From assembly GCA_026713485.1 (NCBI GenBank), contig JAPOOK010000004.1, forward strand, positions 1-40,324: a stretch of DNA of 40,324 bases. The letters run 5' to 3'. The position numbers and the translations under genes are program-made. The DNA is from Chloroflexota bacterium. Lineage in GTDB: Bacteria; Chloroflexota; Dehalococcoidia; UBA6926. The notes under the pieces were generated by a model. It made no database searches, was not told the DNA's origin, and saw only the letters and a list, made by a program, of their open reading frames with translations. This document shows, piece by piece, positions 15,134-23,758 of this stretch (the stretch's first letter is position 1; the number at the start of each line of letters is the position of its first letter).

Positions 15134-16132
15134 ATGCCGCGAGGACACGAGCCGGGTACACTTCTCTGGGCCGTCGGTTGGGACGTGGTCCTGGGTGATA
15201 TTCCTGAAGAGGCTGATCCGGTCAGCGTCGCCACGCGAGCCGCGGACGCGCTGGAGGCGCGCGCGCCCCAGAACTCTTACGTTGCTCGCACAGTCTATGC
15301 CATGGGAGCGGCGTTCGCGCTGCCCTACGCCGCCTGGCTTGGTTCAAAGTGGGTCCTCGGCGCGGCAGGCCTTATTCACCGCGCCGTCTACCGTGAGACC
15401 GCCACGGCGTTGCTCAAGGGAGCAATCTCCATCCGGGGCGGCATGAATGCCCTGCGCGACCTTGAACACCAAGACGAGCAGGAGGGTGAAGATGCCCTCT
15501 CAGACGATGTCACACGGTTGATGCGTGAAGCGGGCATGAGCGAGTCCGTGACGGGAACGGCGCAGGAGGTCTCTCCGGAGGCGCTGCAACAGCGCCGCTC
15601 TCACGCCCTGCGCAAGCTGAGCAACGATTTCCGTGACGGTGTCGTGGGCCCTCTCCTCTATTTCGCGATATTCGGCATCCCGGGCGCGGTGGCCTATCGG
15701 GTGGTCAAGACGCTCGCAGCGCGATGGCGCAGGCACGGCAACGACCCGCTTGCGGTAGCTGCCAGGCGTGTCGACAGCGCGGCGTCTATCGCACCGTCCG
15801 TGGCGTCCAGCCTGTTTCTTTCCGCCGGCGCGCAGTTGACGTCACAGCGCGGGCAGGAGGCATGGGAAACGAGCCGTTTAGAAGCCAGCGCGCGCGGCAA
15901 TGTACTGGAGGGCGGCTGGGCTGAGGCAGCGATGGCGGGCGGATTGGGCGTCAAGCTGGATGCCGAGCCGGACGTTACCGGCTGGGAGGCTGCGACGAAC
16001 CTCGAAGGGCGCAACATTGAGAATGAGGACATAGAACAGGCCCGCCAACTCTTCTGGATCGCCACCGCATGGGCCGTCGCCGCAACCCTGGCAGCAGTCA
16101 TCCTCCGTGGCTTTTTGTCACGGAGGCGGTAA
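15134..16132 (+). CDS. Divergent CobD/CbiB-like membrane protein
   Basis: 332 residues from the ATG at 15134, which has GGAGG six bases upstream. The protein follows the CobD/CbiB plan: an N-terminal DVVLGDIPEEADPV (residues 17-30) in place of the family's DxxxGDPxxxxHPV, a central SNDFRDGVVGPLLYFAIFG (163-181) matching the SxNxxDGVVxPxF core, AYRVVKTL (187-194), and GGWAEAAMAGGLGV (260-273) matching the family's SGWPxAAMAGALGV. CobD/CbiB joins the aminopropanol arm to cobyric acid to make adenosylcobinamide. The HPV histidine is Asp here and the usual Asn-Thr-Asp stretch reads VKTLAA, so function may be changed. No other cobalamin gene is in the window. Confidence 0.7.
   Translation: MPRGHEPGTLLWAVGWDVVLGDIPEEADPVSVATRAADALEARAPQNSYVARTVYAMGAAFALPYAAWLGSKWVLGAAGLIHRAVYRETATALLKGAISIRGGMNALRDLEHQDEQEGEDALSDDVTRLMREAGMSESVTGTAQEVSPEALQQRRSHALRKLSNDFRDGVVGPLLYFAIFGIPGAVAYRVVKTLAARWRRHGNDPLAVAARRVDSAASIAPSVASSLFLSAGAQLTSQRGQEAWETSRLEASARGNVLEGGWAEAAMAGGLGVKLDAEPDVTGWEAATNLEGRNIENEDIEQARQLFWIATAWAVAATLAAVILRGFLSRRR
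16102..16126. terminator. Hairpin at the 3' end of the CobD-like gene
   Basis: CCTCCGTG (16102-16109) and CACGGAGG (16119-16126) form a perfect 8-bp stem with a nine-base loop. It overlaps the last codons of the CobD-like gene and lies between convergent genes. There is no T tract after it on either strand, so termination is only possible, not shown. Confidence 0.3.
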
Positions 16133-16146
16133 GGTCGGAGTACCCC

Positions 16147-18552
16147 CTACCGCAGCACCCCTTGCTCTTCTAACTCAGCGCGCCGTTCTGAAGGCAAAGC
16201 CAGAACCTCGTTGAAGATGTAGTCGTTTTGTTGGCCTTTGGTTGGGCACGGCTGGCCCGCGTTGCCGGGCGTGTCCGACAGGTTCGCGTCGATGCCCTGG
16301 TGCTCCATCACCCCAGCGTCCGCGTGCTCAGCCGGTACGATAGCCGCCGGACGACTCCGCAGGTGCGGATCAACGTACAGGGTCTCGCCGTTGGCGACGT
16401 ATGTGGCCGGAACGCCCGCCTGTTGTAGAATGCGCATCGCAACACGCGGCGTGTACTGCTTTGTCCAATCGCTGATATTCGCGTCAAGATCTTCCTTATT
16501 GGCGATGCGACCCTGCATGGTGGCAAATCGCTCATCGCCGGCCCACCCCGGGCTGCCCATCGCTCCTACAAACGCCTGCCACTGTTCCTCAGTGTGAACC
16601 TCAATGGCGCACCACTCATCGAACCCGATGCACGGGTAAACACCATGCGGGGCGTAGAACTCACTGTGGTTGCCTGCGGGCGGCGGGTTGTGGCCGTTGA
16701 TCATATAGTCCATATAGGCGACGGTCAGCAGGTGCGCCCCGCCCTCCACCTGTGCAAGCTCGATGTATTGGCCTTCACCGGTGCGGTCGCGGTACTCCAG
16801 CGCGGCGGCCACGGAGAGAGCGCCAAAGATGCCTGCGATATAGTCCGGGAACGGCATCTTTATCCGCGTGTCCATCGGCGCATCCGGGTGCCCCCAGAGA
16901 TTCGTTATGCCGGAGACGCCCATGATCTGCTGGCCGTAGCAGAAATAGGTGCTCAGCGGGCCTGTGTTGCCCATGCCAGGCATCGCCAGCATGATGATGT
17001 CCGGCTTGACCTTGATCAGTTCGTCATAGCCCACGTTCTGGCGATCCATAACGGTGGGGCGGAAATTCTCGATGACCGCATCGCTCGTAGCCGCCAATTC
17101 CCGGATGAGCTGCTGACCTTCGGGAGTCCGCATGTCGATTGTCGCGCTGATCTTGGCTCGATTCAGGTCCTGGAACGTTGTCTGTCCGGGCGTGCGGTTA
17201 TCGTCGAGGTCCTCCGACTCAATCTTGATGACCTCCGCGCCAAAGAAGCCCAGAAACATGGTTGAGAGCGGTCCTGCGAACGCCCGTGTGAAGTCCACCA
17301 CACGGATGCCATCCAAAGGCTTGACGCCGCTCGGGGCGACTGCGCCGTTTGAAGTAGCGCCGGCCGGCGCAGGCTCTCGTTCCAACTCCGCCAACACTTC
17401 GTCGGTGTGTTCACCCAGCAGCGGCGCAGTCCGACTCGGCTGCCACGGCGTTTTGCTGAATTTGAGCGGCGGCCCCGCAGTCTTGTACGGCCCGATGACA
17501 GGATGCTCCATCTCGACAAAGAACTCGCGCTCTTTCGCATGAGCACTGTCGGCGAACTCGGCAGGAGTCAGGACTGGCACAATCGGCATCCCGATCGCCT
17601 GGCCACGCTCAGAGACATCATCGCGGTCGACCGTTTCCATGTATTCCTGGACGAACTGGTCGATGACCTCGCGGTTCTCCTGCCGCACCTCACGCTCCCA
17701 CCACATCTCGTCTGAGAGGACGGGATGATTGCCCATGAGTTCCGTCGCCATGCGTCCGAAGTGGTGCCGCATGTAGATCGACAGGTTCACGTAGCCGTCG
17801 TCGCGTGTGTGATACGTGTTGACCGCGCCGAACGCGGAATGATGCCCCTCGCGGCGCGTGATCTGGTTGATGTACGAATAGCGTGAGATATAGCTGTGCT
17901 GCGCCCAGAGGCTCGCCTCCTGCTGTGAAACGTCCACGTGCTGACCGTGCCCGATGACACGGCGCGCGCGTATCGCCAACAGCGCGCCATACGCCGCGTG
18001 CATGCACGCCAACTGGGAGACCATCTCGAACGGGGCCATTACGGGCGGGCGAGTATCATCGCCGTTCGCGAACATCATACCGGCGCTGGCCTGCGCGATA
18101 AGATCGCCACCCTCAAACGTCGCGTGCGGGCCCGTCTGCCCGAACGGCGTGATGGACACATAGACCAGGTTCGGGTTGGCCGCTTTCAGGTCGTCATAAC
18201 CGAGTCCCACGGAATCTAGGTAGCCCGGCTTAGAATCTTCGACGAGGATATCCGCTCGCGCGGCGAGTTTCGAGATGGCCTCGCGATCCGATTCATCGCT
18301 GATATTGAGCGTGACGCCGCGCTTGGAACGGTTGGCATGGATAAAGCGCAGGCTCCGCTCCGGATGCTCAATATTGCCTGCGAACGGAGGCAGCATCCGC
18401 GCAGGATCACCGTCCGGCGGTTCCACCTTGATAACGTCCGCGCCCATATCCCCCAGCGCCCGCGCACAATGCTGCGCCAGATACGACGTCAAATCCAAAA
18501 CCCGCAGCCCAACAAGCGGCCCGGGGTGAGCTTCTTGATTGCCGTTAGTCAT
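16147..18552 (-). CDS. CaiB/BaiF family CoA-transferase, tandem-domain fusion
   Basis: 801 residues with two class III CoA-transferase domains, about 1-385 and 412-801, joined by an Ala/Pro-rich linker. Each domain opens with the family start (GLRVLDLTSYLAQ and GIRVVDFTRAFAG) and the V-I-K-V-E/V-I-K-I-E strand that contacts CoA. In the first domain the candidate catalytic aspartate is Asp150 (EGGDLIAQASAG). In the second the aligned position is Gln541 (CYGQQIMGVSG), so the second active site may be altered. Class III enzymes move CoA between organic acids through an aspartyl-CoA-type intermediate or racemise acyl-CoAs. The crotonase-fold gene lies just upstream on the same strand, so both probably act on one acyl-CoA substrate. 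The substrate is unknown. Confidence 0.9.
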   Translation of the reverse strand: MTNGNQEAHPGPLVGLRVLDLTSYLAQHCARALGDMGADVIKVEPPDGDPARMLPPFAGNIEHPERSLRFIHANRSKRGVTLNISDESDREAISKLAARADILVEDSKPGYLDSVGLGYDDLKAANPNLVYVSITPFGQTGPHATFEGGDLIAQASAGMMFANGDDTRPPVMAPFEMVSQLACMHAAYGALLAIRARRVIGHGQHVDVSQQEASLWAQHSYISRYSYINQITRREGHHSAFGAVNTYHTRDDGYVNLSIYMRHHFGRMATELMGNHPVLSDEMWWEREVRQENREVIDQFVQEYMETVDRDDVSERGQAIGMPIVPVLTPAEFADSAHAKEREFFVEMEHPVIGPYKTAGPPLKFSKTPWQPSRTAPLLGEHTDEVLAELEREPAPAGATSNGAVAPSGVKPLDGIRVVDFTRAFAGPLSTMFLGFFGAEVIKIESEDLDDNRTPGQTTFQDLNRAKISATIDMRTPEGQQLIRELAATSDAVIENFRPTVMDRQNVGYDELIKVKPDIIMLAMPGMGNTGPLSTYFCYGQQIMGVSGITNLWGHPDAPMDTRIKMPFPDYIAGIFGALSVAAALEYRDRTGEGQYIELAQVEGGAHLLTVAYMDYMINGHNPPPAGNHSEFYAPHGVYPCIGFDEWCAIEVHTEEQWQAFVGAMGSPGWAGDERFATMQGRIANKEDLDANISDWTKQYTPRVAMRILQQAGVPATYVANGETLYVDPHLRSRPAAIVPAEHADAGVMEHQGIDANLSDTPGNAGQPCPTKGQQNDYIFNEVLALPSERRAELEEQGVLR

Positions 18553-18563
18553 AGTGCAATCCT

Positions 18564-18601
18564 ATCGGGGCTGCCACTCAAAAGAGTGTGGCAGCCCCGA
18601 T
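18564..18601. repeat. Long hairpin between crotonase and CoA-transferase genes
   Basis: A 14-bp perfect stem, ATCGGGGCTGCCAC (18564-18577) with GTGGCAGCCCCGAT (18588-18601), closes a ten-base loop that can pair further (CTC/GAG). It lies between two minus-strand genes likely to be co-transcribed, and no T tract follows on the minus strand. It could stabilise or process the mRNA, attenuate the downstream gene, or be one copy of a dispersed element; no second copy was seen. Confidence 0.6.
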
Positions 18602-18623
18602 GACTGATTCTTCTGGTTAGCCG

Positions 18624-19514
18624 TTACGGCGCGCGGTTGGGCCGGGCCATCTGCTCCTGCGCGACCTTGTCTTCCTCGATGAACCGGTCGTTCATGTACT
18701 GGAAGCCGGCGCGCATCCCCTGCTCCGCCGTTATACGGTTCACGTCCTGCAGACCGCGCGGCAGATCCTCGGGCGACGACGCGTAGGAGACGGACGTATA
18801 CATCGACGCGAACTCCATCGCCTCGAACAGCCCCTGCCGGTCGTAGTAGTAATTGATGGCCTTCTTGTTCAGCTTCGTTGAAGCGGGCGGCAACTTGGAG
18901 ATGGTGTTGGCGAGCTGCCAAACATGCTCATCCAGGTCGTCCGTCGGAACCACGTCGCTGACCAGTCCGTGCCGCAGCGCGTCGTCCGCCGTGATCATGG
19001 AGCCGGTAAACGCCATCAGCTTGGCCTTCTTCATCCCGACCAGCTCCGGCCACACCATCGGCATCATCATGCTGGCATAGCGGACGGGCGGATAGCCGAA
19101 CAGCGCGTTGTCCGCCGCGATGGTGATGTCGCAGTGACACGCCAACTGTCCGCCGCCGGCCAGCGTGAACGAATGCACCTGCGCAATGACAGGCTTCGGG
19201 TTATTCCAGATTGCTCGGCGATACATATTGGCCGGGCCGTCCTCCAGGACTGAATCAAGCGCCGGACGGGCGCCGCCACGGCCTGTCATCTGCACGTTCA
19301 TGTCATAGCCCGCGGAGAAGCCGCGTCCCGCCCCCTTGATGACGATGCAGCGAACGTCGTCGTCCGTCGCGCCTTCGTTCAGCGCCTGCTCTAGCTCCGC
19401 GAGCAAGGGGCGGCTCAGCGCGTTCAGGCGTTCCGGCCTGTTCAGCGTGATATACGCGACCTTGCCCTCCGCCGCATCCTTAGTCTCGTAGATGATGTTC
19501 TCGTAATCAGCCAT
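18624..19514 (-). CDS. Crotonase-fold (enoyl-CoA hydratase/isomerase) family protein
   Basis: 296 residues from the ATG at 19514, which has GGGAGG upstream and is preferred over a longer frame. The crotonase fold is clear: ITLNRPERLNALS (residues 22-34), the oxyanion-hole segments GRGFSAGYDM (63-72) and LAGGGQLACHCDI (118-130). The two glutamates used by classical enoyl-CoA hydratases are absent: the GGGCE position is Gln123 and the FxxPE position reads FGYPP. The enzyme therefore probably does other acyl-CoA chemistry, such as isomerisation, decarboxylation or hydrolysis. Its partner is the CaiB/BaiF fusion 71 bases downstream. Confidence 0.85.
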   Translation of the reverse strand: MADYENIIYETKDAAEGKVAYITLNRPERLNALSRPLLAELEQALNEGATDDDVRCIVIKGAGRGFSAGYDMNVQMTGRGGARPALDSVLEDGPANMYRRAIWNNPKPVIAQVHSFTLAGGGQLACHCDITIAADNALFGYPPVRYASMMMPMVWPELVGMKKAKLMAFTGSMITADDALRHGLVSDVVPTDDLDEHVWQLANTISKLPPASTKLNKKAINYYYDRQGLFEAMEFASMYTSVSYASSPEDLPRGLQDVNRITAEQGMRAGFQYMNDRFIEEDKVAQEQMARPNRAP

Positions 19515-19664
19515 CGTTCTCCCTCCCCGGATTCCCTTTGCGCGACTGCAATGCCGCATCTTGTCGTCACTAGCTTGCGAATAGCTGTGACAGACAACGC
19601 GAGTGTGGACGCGACGCGGCTAACGTGTCAAGCAACGCGCCCCTATACTCGTATGTAAGTCGCT

Positions 19665-20377
19665 ATGCTCTTCCTTCTTATCGATCTCATCCGACAGGAC
19701 CCCGGCGCAGCCCTGCGTGTTGCGCCGTTCATCATGACCGCGCTCGGCGCGGGGCTGCTCATCGCACTCAGCGTCCACGAGTTCGGCCATGCCTGGGTTG
19801 CCGCCGACTCGGAGACCAGACGGCGCGTGAGATGGGGCGTGTCACGCTCAATCCATTCAAGCACCTTGATCCGGCGGGGACGTTCGTGTTTTTCGTCGTT
19901 GGCTTTGGATGGGGCAAGCCGGTGCCCGTCAACTCGGCCATGTTGCGCGGGGGGCGGCGTTCGGTTGCATACGTGAGTTTCGCAGGGCCCGCATCCAACT
20001 TCATCACCGCCGCCGCCTTTGGCATCCTCATGCGGCTCTATAGTGTCGACCCCGGAACCGGAATCGACCTGTCCAATCCCGATCTTTCCATGGGCGCGTG
20101 GCTCGGCACGGCTCTTACCTACATCGTCCTCTACAACCTCTTGCTGGGCATTTTCAACCTGATTCCGCTTGCCCCGCTTGACGGCTCCCAGGTCGCGTTC
20201 GGCATCGCGCCGCGCGAAATCGCGAGGCAGATGCTCAGATTCCAGCCATATGCCCCCACGGTCCTCTTTGGAATAATTGGCATTGACCTTATCCTGAATG
20301 TAGGCATCCTGCGCAGCGTCCTCATCCCACCCGTCCAACTTATCGGACGGCTGCTGATAGGACAGGACCTGCTGTAG
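19665..20377 (+). pseudogene. Site-2 protease (M50 family), broken by a one-base frameshift
   Basis: Two frames together encode a complete M50 membrane metalloprotease of about 236 residues. The first frame gives an N-terminal membrane segment and the zinc motif HEFGH (His38, Glu39, His42) up to about 19815. The second gives REMGRVTLNPFKHLDP, the GFGWGKPVPVN block, several membrane helices and the third ligand in NLIPLAPLDG. The change is from one frame to the next as if a single base were missing in the stretch after VAAD (about 19800-19830). This may be a real inactivating mutation or a sequencing or assembly error. A TATACT (19644-19649) just upstream could be its -10. M50 proteases cleave membrane substrates such as anti-sigma factors. 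Confidence 0.85.
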
Positions 20378-20403
20378 CAGCGCGACCCGCGAGAGGAGCG
20401 GCC

Positions 20404-21393
20404 ATGGCGACGGAACGGCATCGAATAGCCATCATCGGGCTTGGGCAGATTGGCGCGTCCATCGGAATGGACATGCGCGGATCGTTCAAGGGCGTAGACA
20501 TCATCGGCCATGACAAGGACCCGGAGACCGCCGGTCTGGCGCGCAGACGCGGCGCGGTGGATGAGGTCGCCTACACCCTCCCCGGCGCAGTTGAGGATGC
20601 CTCCATCGTCGTCGTCGCTGTACCCGTCACCGCCGTCCGCGAGGTATTCACCGTCATCAGCCCCAACCTCTCCGACGGCGCAATCGTCACGGACACCGCG
20701 TCCACCAAGATGACCGTGCTCCAGTGGGCAGAGGAAATTCTGCCCACGACTGTCGATTTCGTTGGCGGCCACCCCATGGCCGGCGTTGAGACACCCGGAG
20801 TTGAGGGCGCGCAGTCCGGCATGTTCCAGGGCGCGACATGGGCCGTCATCCCGCTTCCGCGCACTAAGCCCAAGTCCATCGACACCATCGTTAACCTCGT
20901 CAAGACGCTTGGCGGCGAACCGTATTTCGCCGACTCCGTTGAGCATGACAGTCTCGTCGCCGCCATCAGCCACCTGCCCATCGCGCTCTCCATCAACCTC
21001 ATGCGCACGGCCGTCTCCTCACCAAGTTGGCGCGAGATGGCACGCATGGCCGCGGGCAGCTTCCGCGATGTCTCACGTCTCGCCTCCGGCTCCGTTGAGA
21101 TGCACCACTCAATCTTCGCCACCAACAAGGACTTCATCCTGCATTGGATCGATACCTATGTCGGACAACTCCAGGAGATGCGAAAACTTGTGGACGAGGG
21201 CGGTGACGCCTTGCAAGAGGCCCTACAGGAGGCGTACAACGCCCGCGACGCCTGGCTCCGTGGTCGCGTCGGCGAGACGGAGCAGGATCGACTCTATGAC
21301 GAAGTGCCGACGGCAAGCGAGAGCGCCATCGGCGTGTTTGGCGGTGAACGGCTTGCCCGCATTGCCGGTCGCTTCCGCCGAGGCCGCCGCTAG
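20404..21393 (+). CDS. tyrA: Prephenate dehydrogenase family protein
   Basis: 329 residues. The NAD(P)-binding Rossmann motif is GLGQIGAS (residues 12-19), followed by the family's DTASTK and GGHPMAGVETPG, and the helical C-terminal domain with AAISHLPIALS and AAGSFRDVSRLA, which include the substrate-binding histidine and arginine. It oxidatively decarboxylates prephenate or arogenate toward tyrosine. It lies 15 bases upstream of aroA, so the two form an aromatic amino acid operon. There is no ACT domain, so allosteric control by tyrosine through such a domain is not expected. Confidence 0.93.
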   Translation: MATERHRIAIIGLGQIGASIGMDMRGSFKGVDIIGHDKDPETAGLARRRGAVDEVAYTLPGAVEDASIVVVAVPVTAVREVFTVISPNLSDGAIVTDTASTKMTVLQWAEEILPTTVDFVGGHPMAGVETPGVEGAQSGMFQGATWAVIPLPRTKPKSIDTIVNLVKTLGGEPYFADSVEHDSLVAAISHLPIALSINLMRTAVSSPSWREMARMAAGSFRDVSRLASGSVEMHHSIFATNKDFILHWIDTYVGQLQEMRKLVDEGGDALQEALQEAYNARDAWLRGRVGETEQDRLYDEVPTASESAIGVFGGERLARIAGRFRRGRR

Positions 21394-21408
21394 AAAGGAC
21401 ACGCGACC

Positions 21409-22713
21409 ATGGACACCGTTCGGCTTACTGCTCCGTCGCGTCTCGAACTCGATATCGAGTCGCCCGGCGACAAGTCCATCGGCCACCGTTCCCTCATCCT
21501 GAACGCCGCCGCCAAGGGAGAGGCCACCGTGACGCGATTCCCTCGCGGCGCAGACACCCTCGCCTCCCTGGCAATTGTCCGCGCGTTGGGCGTACGCGTT
21601 ACGGAGCTCGAGCGGTCCGCAGACGGGCACTCGTCCACCTTCCGCGTCCGTTCCAATGGGGTGCAGGGCCTCACAGAACCCGATCGCATCCTCAACGCCC
21701 GCAACAGCGGCACGACGATGCGGCTTATGCTCGGCCTCCTCGCCGGCGCTCCCCTTACTGCCGTCATGAACGGGGACAGCTCCTTGCGCGGCAGACCCAT
21801 GGGGCGTGTCGTTGAGCCGTTGCGGATGATGGGCGCGCACATTTGGGGGCGTAACAATGGCGCGCTTGCCCCGCTCACTGTGAAAGGCTCCAATCTCTCC
21901 GGCTTCACCTATGAGATGCCCGTCGCCAGCGCACAGCTCAAATCGTGCTTGCTTATCGCCGGCCTCTCCGCGTCGGGCAAGACGACCGTTATCGAACCGG
22001 CTCCGTCCCGCGACCACACAGAGCGCATGGTGTCCGCCATGGGCGCGCGCATCAGGAGCGAGGGCAACACGATCGAAATTGAACCGTCTGAAATGACCGC
22101 GACCGATGTCATCGTGCCCGGTGACATCAGTTCCGCCGCGCCATGGCTTGTCGCGGGCCTTGTCCATCCGAATGCTCGAATTACCATCCGCGCCGTCGGC
22201 ATCAACCCCACCCGCACCGGCATCCTGGATGTCCTCCGGGAGATGGGCGCGAACATGACCATCTCCAACGAGCAGGAGGTTGGCGGCGAGCCCATTGCCG
22301 ACATCACGGTTGAGTCAAGTGATCTGCGCCCCGTTGAGGTGGGCGGAGCGATCATTCCGCGCCTGATTGATGAACTCCCGGTGCTCACTGTCGCAGCCGC
22401 GCACGCCGGCGGTGTCAGCCGTTTTCGGGACGCTGCGGAACTTCGCGTCAAGGAGACGGATCGCATCGCGGCCACGTCCGGAGAACTCGGAAAGATGGGC
22501 GCGCGGGTTGAGGAAATGCCCGACGGAATGGTAATCTACGGCGGTCAACGACTCGGGGGGGCGGTCGTTCGCAGCCATGGGGATCACCGGCTCGCAATGA
22601 CAACAGCAGTCGCAGCGATGGCGGCCCATGGCGAAACGGTCATTGAGGGGGCAGACGCGGTGGACGTGTCCTATCCCGCATTCTTTGAGCAGTTGGGTAC
22701 TGCCGTTTCGTAA
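21409..22713 (+). CDS. aroA: 3-phosphoshikimate 1-carboxyvinyltransferase (EPSP synthase)
   Basis: 434 residues, normal length. It has the N-terminal [13 protein letters not shown] (residues 18-30, Lys22 binding both substrates), the family block [37 protein letters not shown], and the C-terminal KETDRI and HGDHRLAM motifs. It joins phosphoenolpyruvate to shikimate-3-phosphate in the cytoplasm. The [13 protein letters not shown] context with the Gly after Asn-Ser is of the standard type. It forms an operon with tyrA and is followed by remA after 109 bases. Confidence 0.96.
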   Translation: MDTVRLTAPSRLELDIESPGDKSIGHRSLILNAAAKGEATVTRFPRGADTLASLAIVRALGVRVTELERSADGHSSTFRVRSNGVQGLTEPDRILNARNSGTTMRLMLGLLAGAPLTAVMNGDSSLRGRPMGRVVEPLRMMGAHIWGRNNGALAPLTVKGSNLSGFTYEMPVASAQLKSCLLIAGLSASGKTTVIEPAPSRDHTERMVSAMGARIRSEGNTIEIEPSEMTATDVIVPGDISSAAPWLVAGLVHPNARITIRAVGINPTRTGILDVLREMGANMTISNEQEVGGEPIADITVESSDLRPVEVGGAIIPRLIDELPVLTVAAAHAGGVSRFRDAAELRVKETDRIAATSGELGKMGARVEEMPDGMVIYGGQRLGGAVVRSHGDHRLAMTTAVAAMAAHGETVIEGADAVDVSYPAFFEQLGTAVS

Positions 22714-22780
22714 TCCCGCTCCTCACGAGTTGACAGGAGACTTTAGGTTTCCTCTGCGGGGATGGTGGGTAAGACAGGAA

Positions 22781-22816
22781 TCTCTCTCCCTGAGGGAGAG
22801 GGTTAAGGTGAGGGGG
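22781..22816 (+). repeat. REP-like element with CTCTCCC/GGGAGAG hairpin
   Basis: CTCTCCC (22784-22790) and GGGAGAG (22794-22800) form a hairpin with a three-base loop, followed by GGTTAAGGTGAGGGGG. This wording (CCTCACCTTAACCCTCTCCC in reverse) matches a small repeat often seen scattered in GC-rich bacterial genomes. Here it supplies the ribosome binding site region of remA, so it may have been inserted between aroA and remA. I saw only this copy. Confidence 0.55.
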
Positions 22817-22822
22817 AAGCAC

Positions 22823-23101
22823 GTGCTAGGACCGGAGGTACTCCATATTGGCTTTGGCAACCACGTCATCATGAACCGTGTCATCGCAATAGTCTCTCCG
22901 GGCTCCGCGCCCACCCGCCGACTCATCCAGGAATCCCGAAGCCGTAACGCCGTCATCGACATGACAAACGGAAGACGCACCAAGGCCGTGCTCATCACGG
23001 ACAGCGGCCACGTCGTGCTGGCGCCCATAAACCCGGAGACAGTTGCCGGGCGCGTCTCTAACACCAAGGGCGGCAATCAGAACGGCGCGTACGAGGAGTA
23101 G
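22823..23101 (+). CDS. remA: RemA-like DUF370 DNA-binding protein
   Basis: 92 residues from the GTG at 22823, which has GAGGGGG six bases upstream. The protein shows the full RemA/DUF370 pattern: [57 protein letters not shown] and NPETVAGRV, including the arginine-rich patch for DNA binding. In Bacillus RemA activates biofilm matrix operons. In many phyla the gene simply precedes gmk, as here (24 bases apart), so the role in this lineage is open. A longer upstream frame exists, but homologous sequence starts near this GTG. Confidence 0.9.
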   Translation: MLGPEVLHIGFGNHVIMNRVIAIVSPGSAPTRRLIQESRSRNAVIDMTNGRRTKAVLITDSGHVVLAPINPETVAGRVSNTKGGNQNGAYEE

Positions 23102-23125
23102 TAGAGGACGCAGGCTTCGTCTCCC

Positions 23126-23710
23126 ATGATCGTCGTCCGGTCGGGCCCGTCCGCATCCGGCAAGGACGCCGTCGCCGATCGCATCCTGAGCGAACACGCC
23201 GACCGCATTTCGCCTGCGATTACCGCAACCACCCGCCCGCCACGGCCCGGTGAGGAAGACGGCGTTCACTATCATTTCCTGACGCCCGAGACATTTGCTG
23301 AACTGGAAGAGTCAGGCCGGTTGCTGGAATCCGCGACCGTGTATGGCTTTCGATACGGTGTTCCTCGTGAATCCGTCCGCGCAGCATTGGAAAGAACGCC
23401 GATAGCCCTGGTCAAGACAGACGTGCAGGGCGCGGCCTCCATCAAGGCCCTGATACCGCAAGCGTTGCTGCTCTTCATCACAGTCCCCGATTTCCCCACC
23501 CTCGAACGAAGAATGCACTCTCGCGGAGGCATGGACCAGGAGACGATGGAACACCGCCTGCAAGAGGCGCGCAGCGAGATTGAGCGCCAAGATGAGTTCG
23601 ACTACGTCGTCATAAACGAGGACGGCCGCCTTGACGAAGCCGTCAACGAGACCTGGCAAATCATCGAGCGGGAAGCCGCCCGCCCTGAACGGCGGCCAAC
23701 CGGCCTTTAG
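23126..23710 (+). CDS. gmk: Guanylate kinase
   Basis: 194 residues, normal length. It phosphorylates GMP to GDP with ATP. The P-loop reads GPSASGKD (residues 7-14), where the family usually has GPSGxGKS/T, so the Ser/Thr after Lys is Asp14. The GMP-binding region is intact: TTRPPRPGEEDGVHYHFL, followed by the SATVYGFRYGVP block and KTDVQGAASIK. The acidic D-x-Q-G motif and the lid arginine segment MHSRGG are present. It forms the common remA-gmk pair; rpoZ, often next, is absent. Confidence 0.93.
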   Translation: MIVVRSGPSASGKDAVADRILSEHADRISPAITATTRPPRPGEEDGVHYHFLTPETFAELEESGRLLESATVYGFRYGVPRESVRAALERTPIALVKTDVQGAASIKALIPQALLLFITVPDFPTLERRMHSRGGMDQETMEHRLQEARSEIERQDEFDYVVINEDGRLDEAVNETWQIIEREAARPERRPTGL

Positions 23711-23745
23711 ATTTCATCTCGGCATCATACGCTAGCCGGGCATCG

Positions 23746-23751
23746 TACAAT
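23746..23751 (+). promoter_or_regulatory. -10 element suggesting a leaderless hepT transcript
   Basis: TACAAT ends seven bases before the hepT ATG, which has no ribosome binding site. Transcription would start at or next to the ATG. No -35 hexamer was recognised at the usual distance. Confidence 0.4.
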
Positions 23752-23758
23752 AGGCGGC

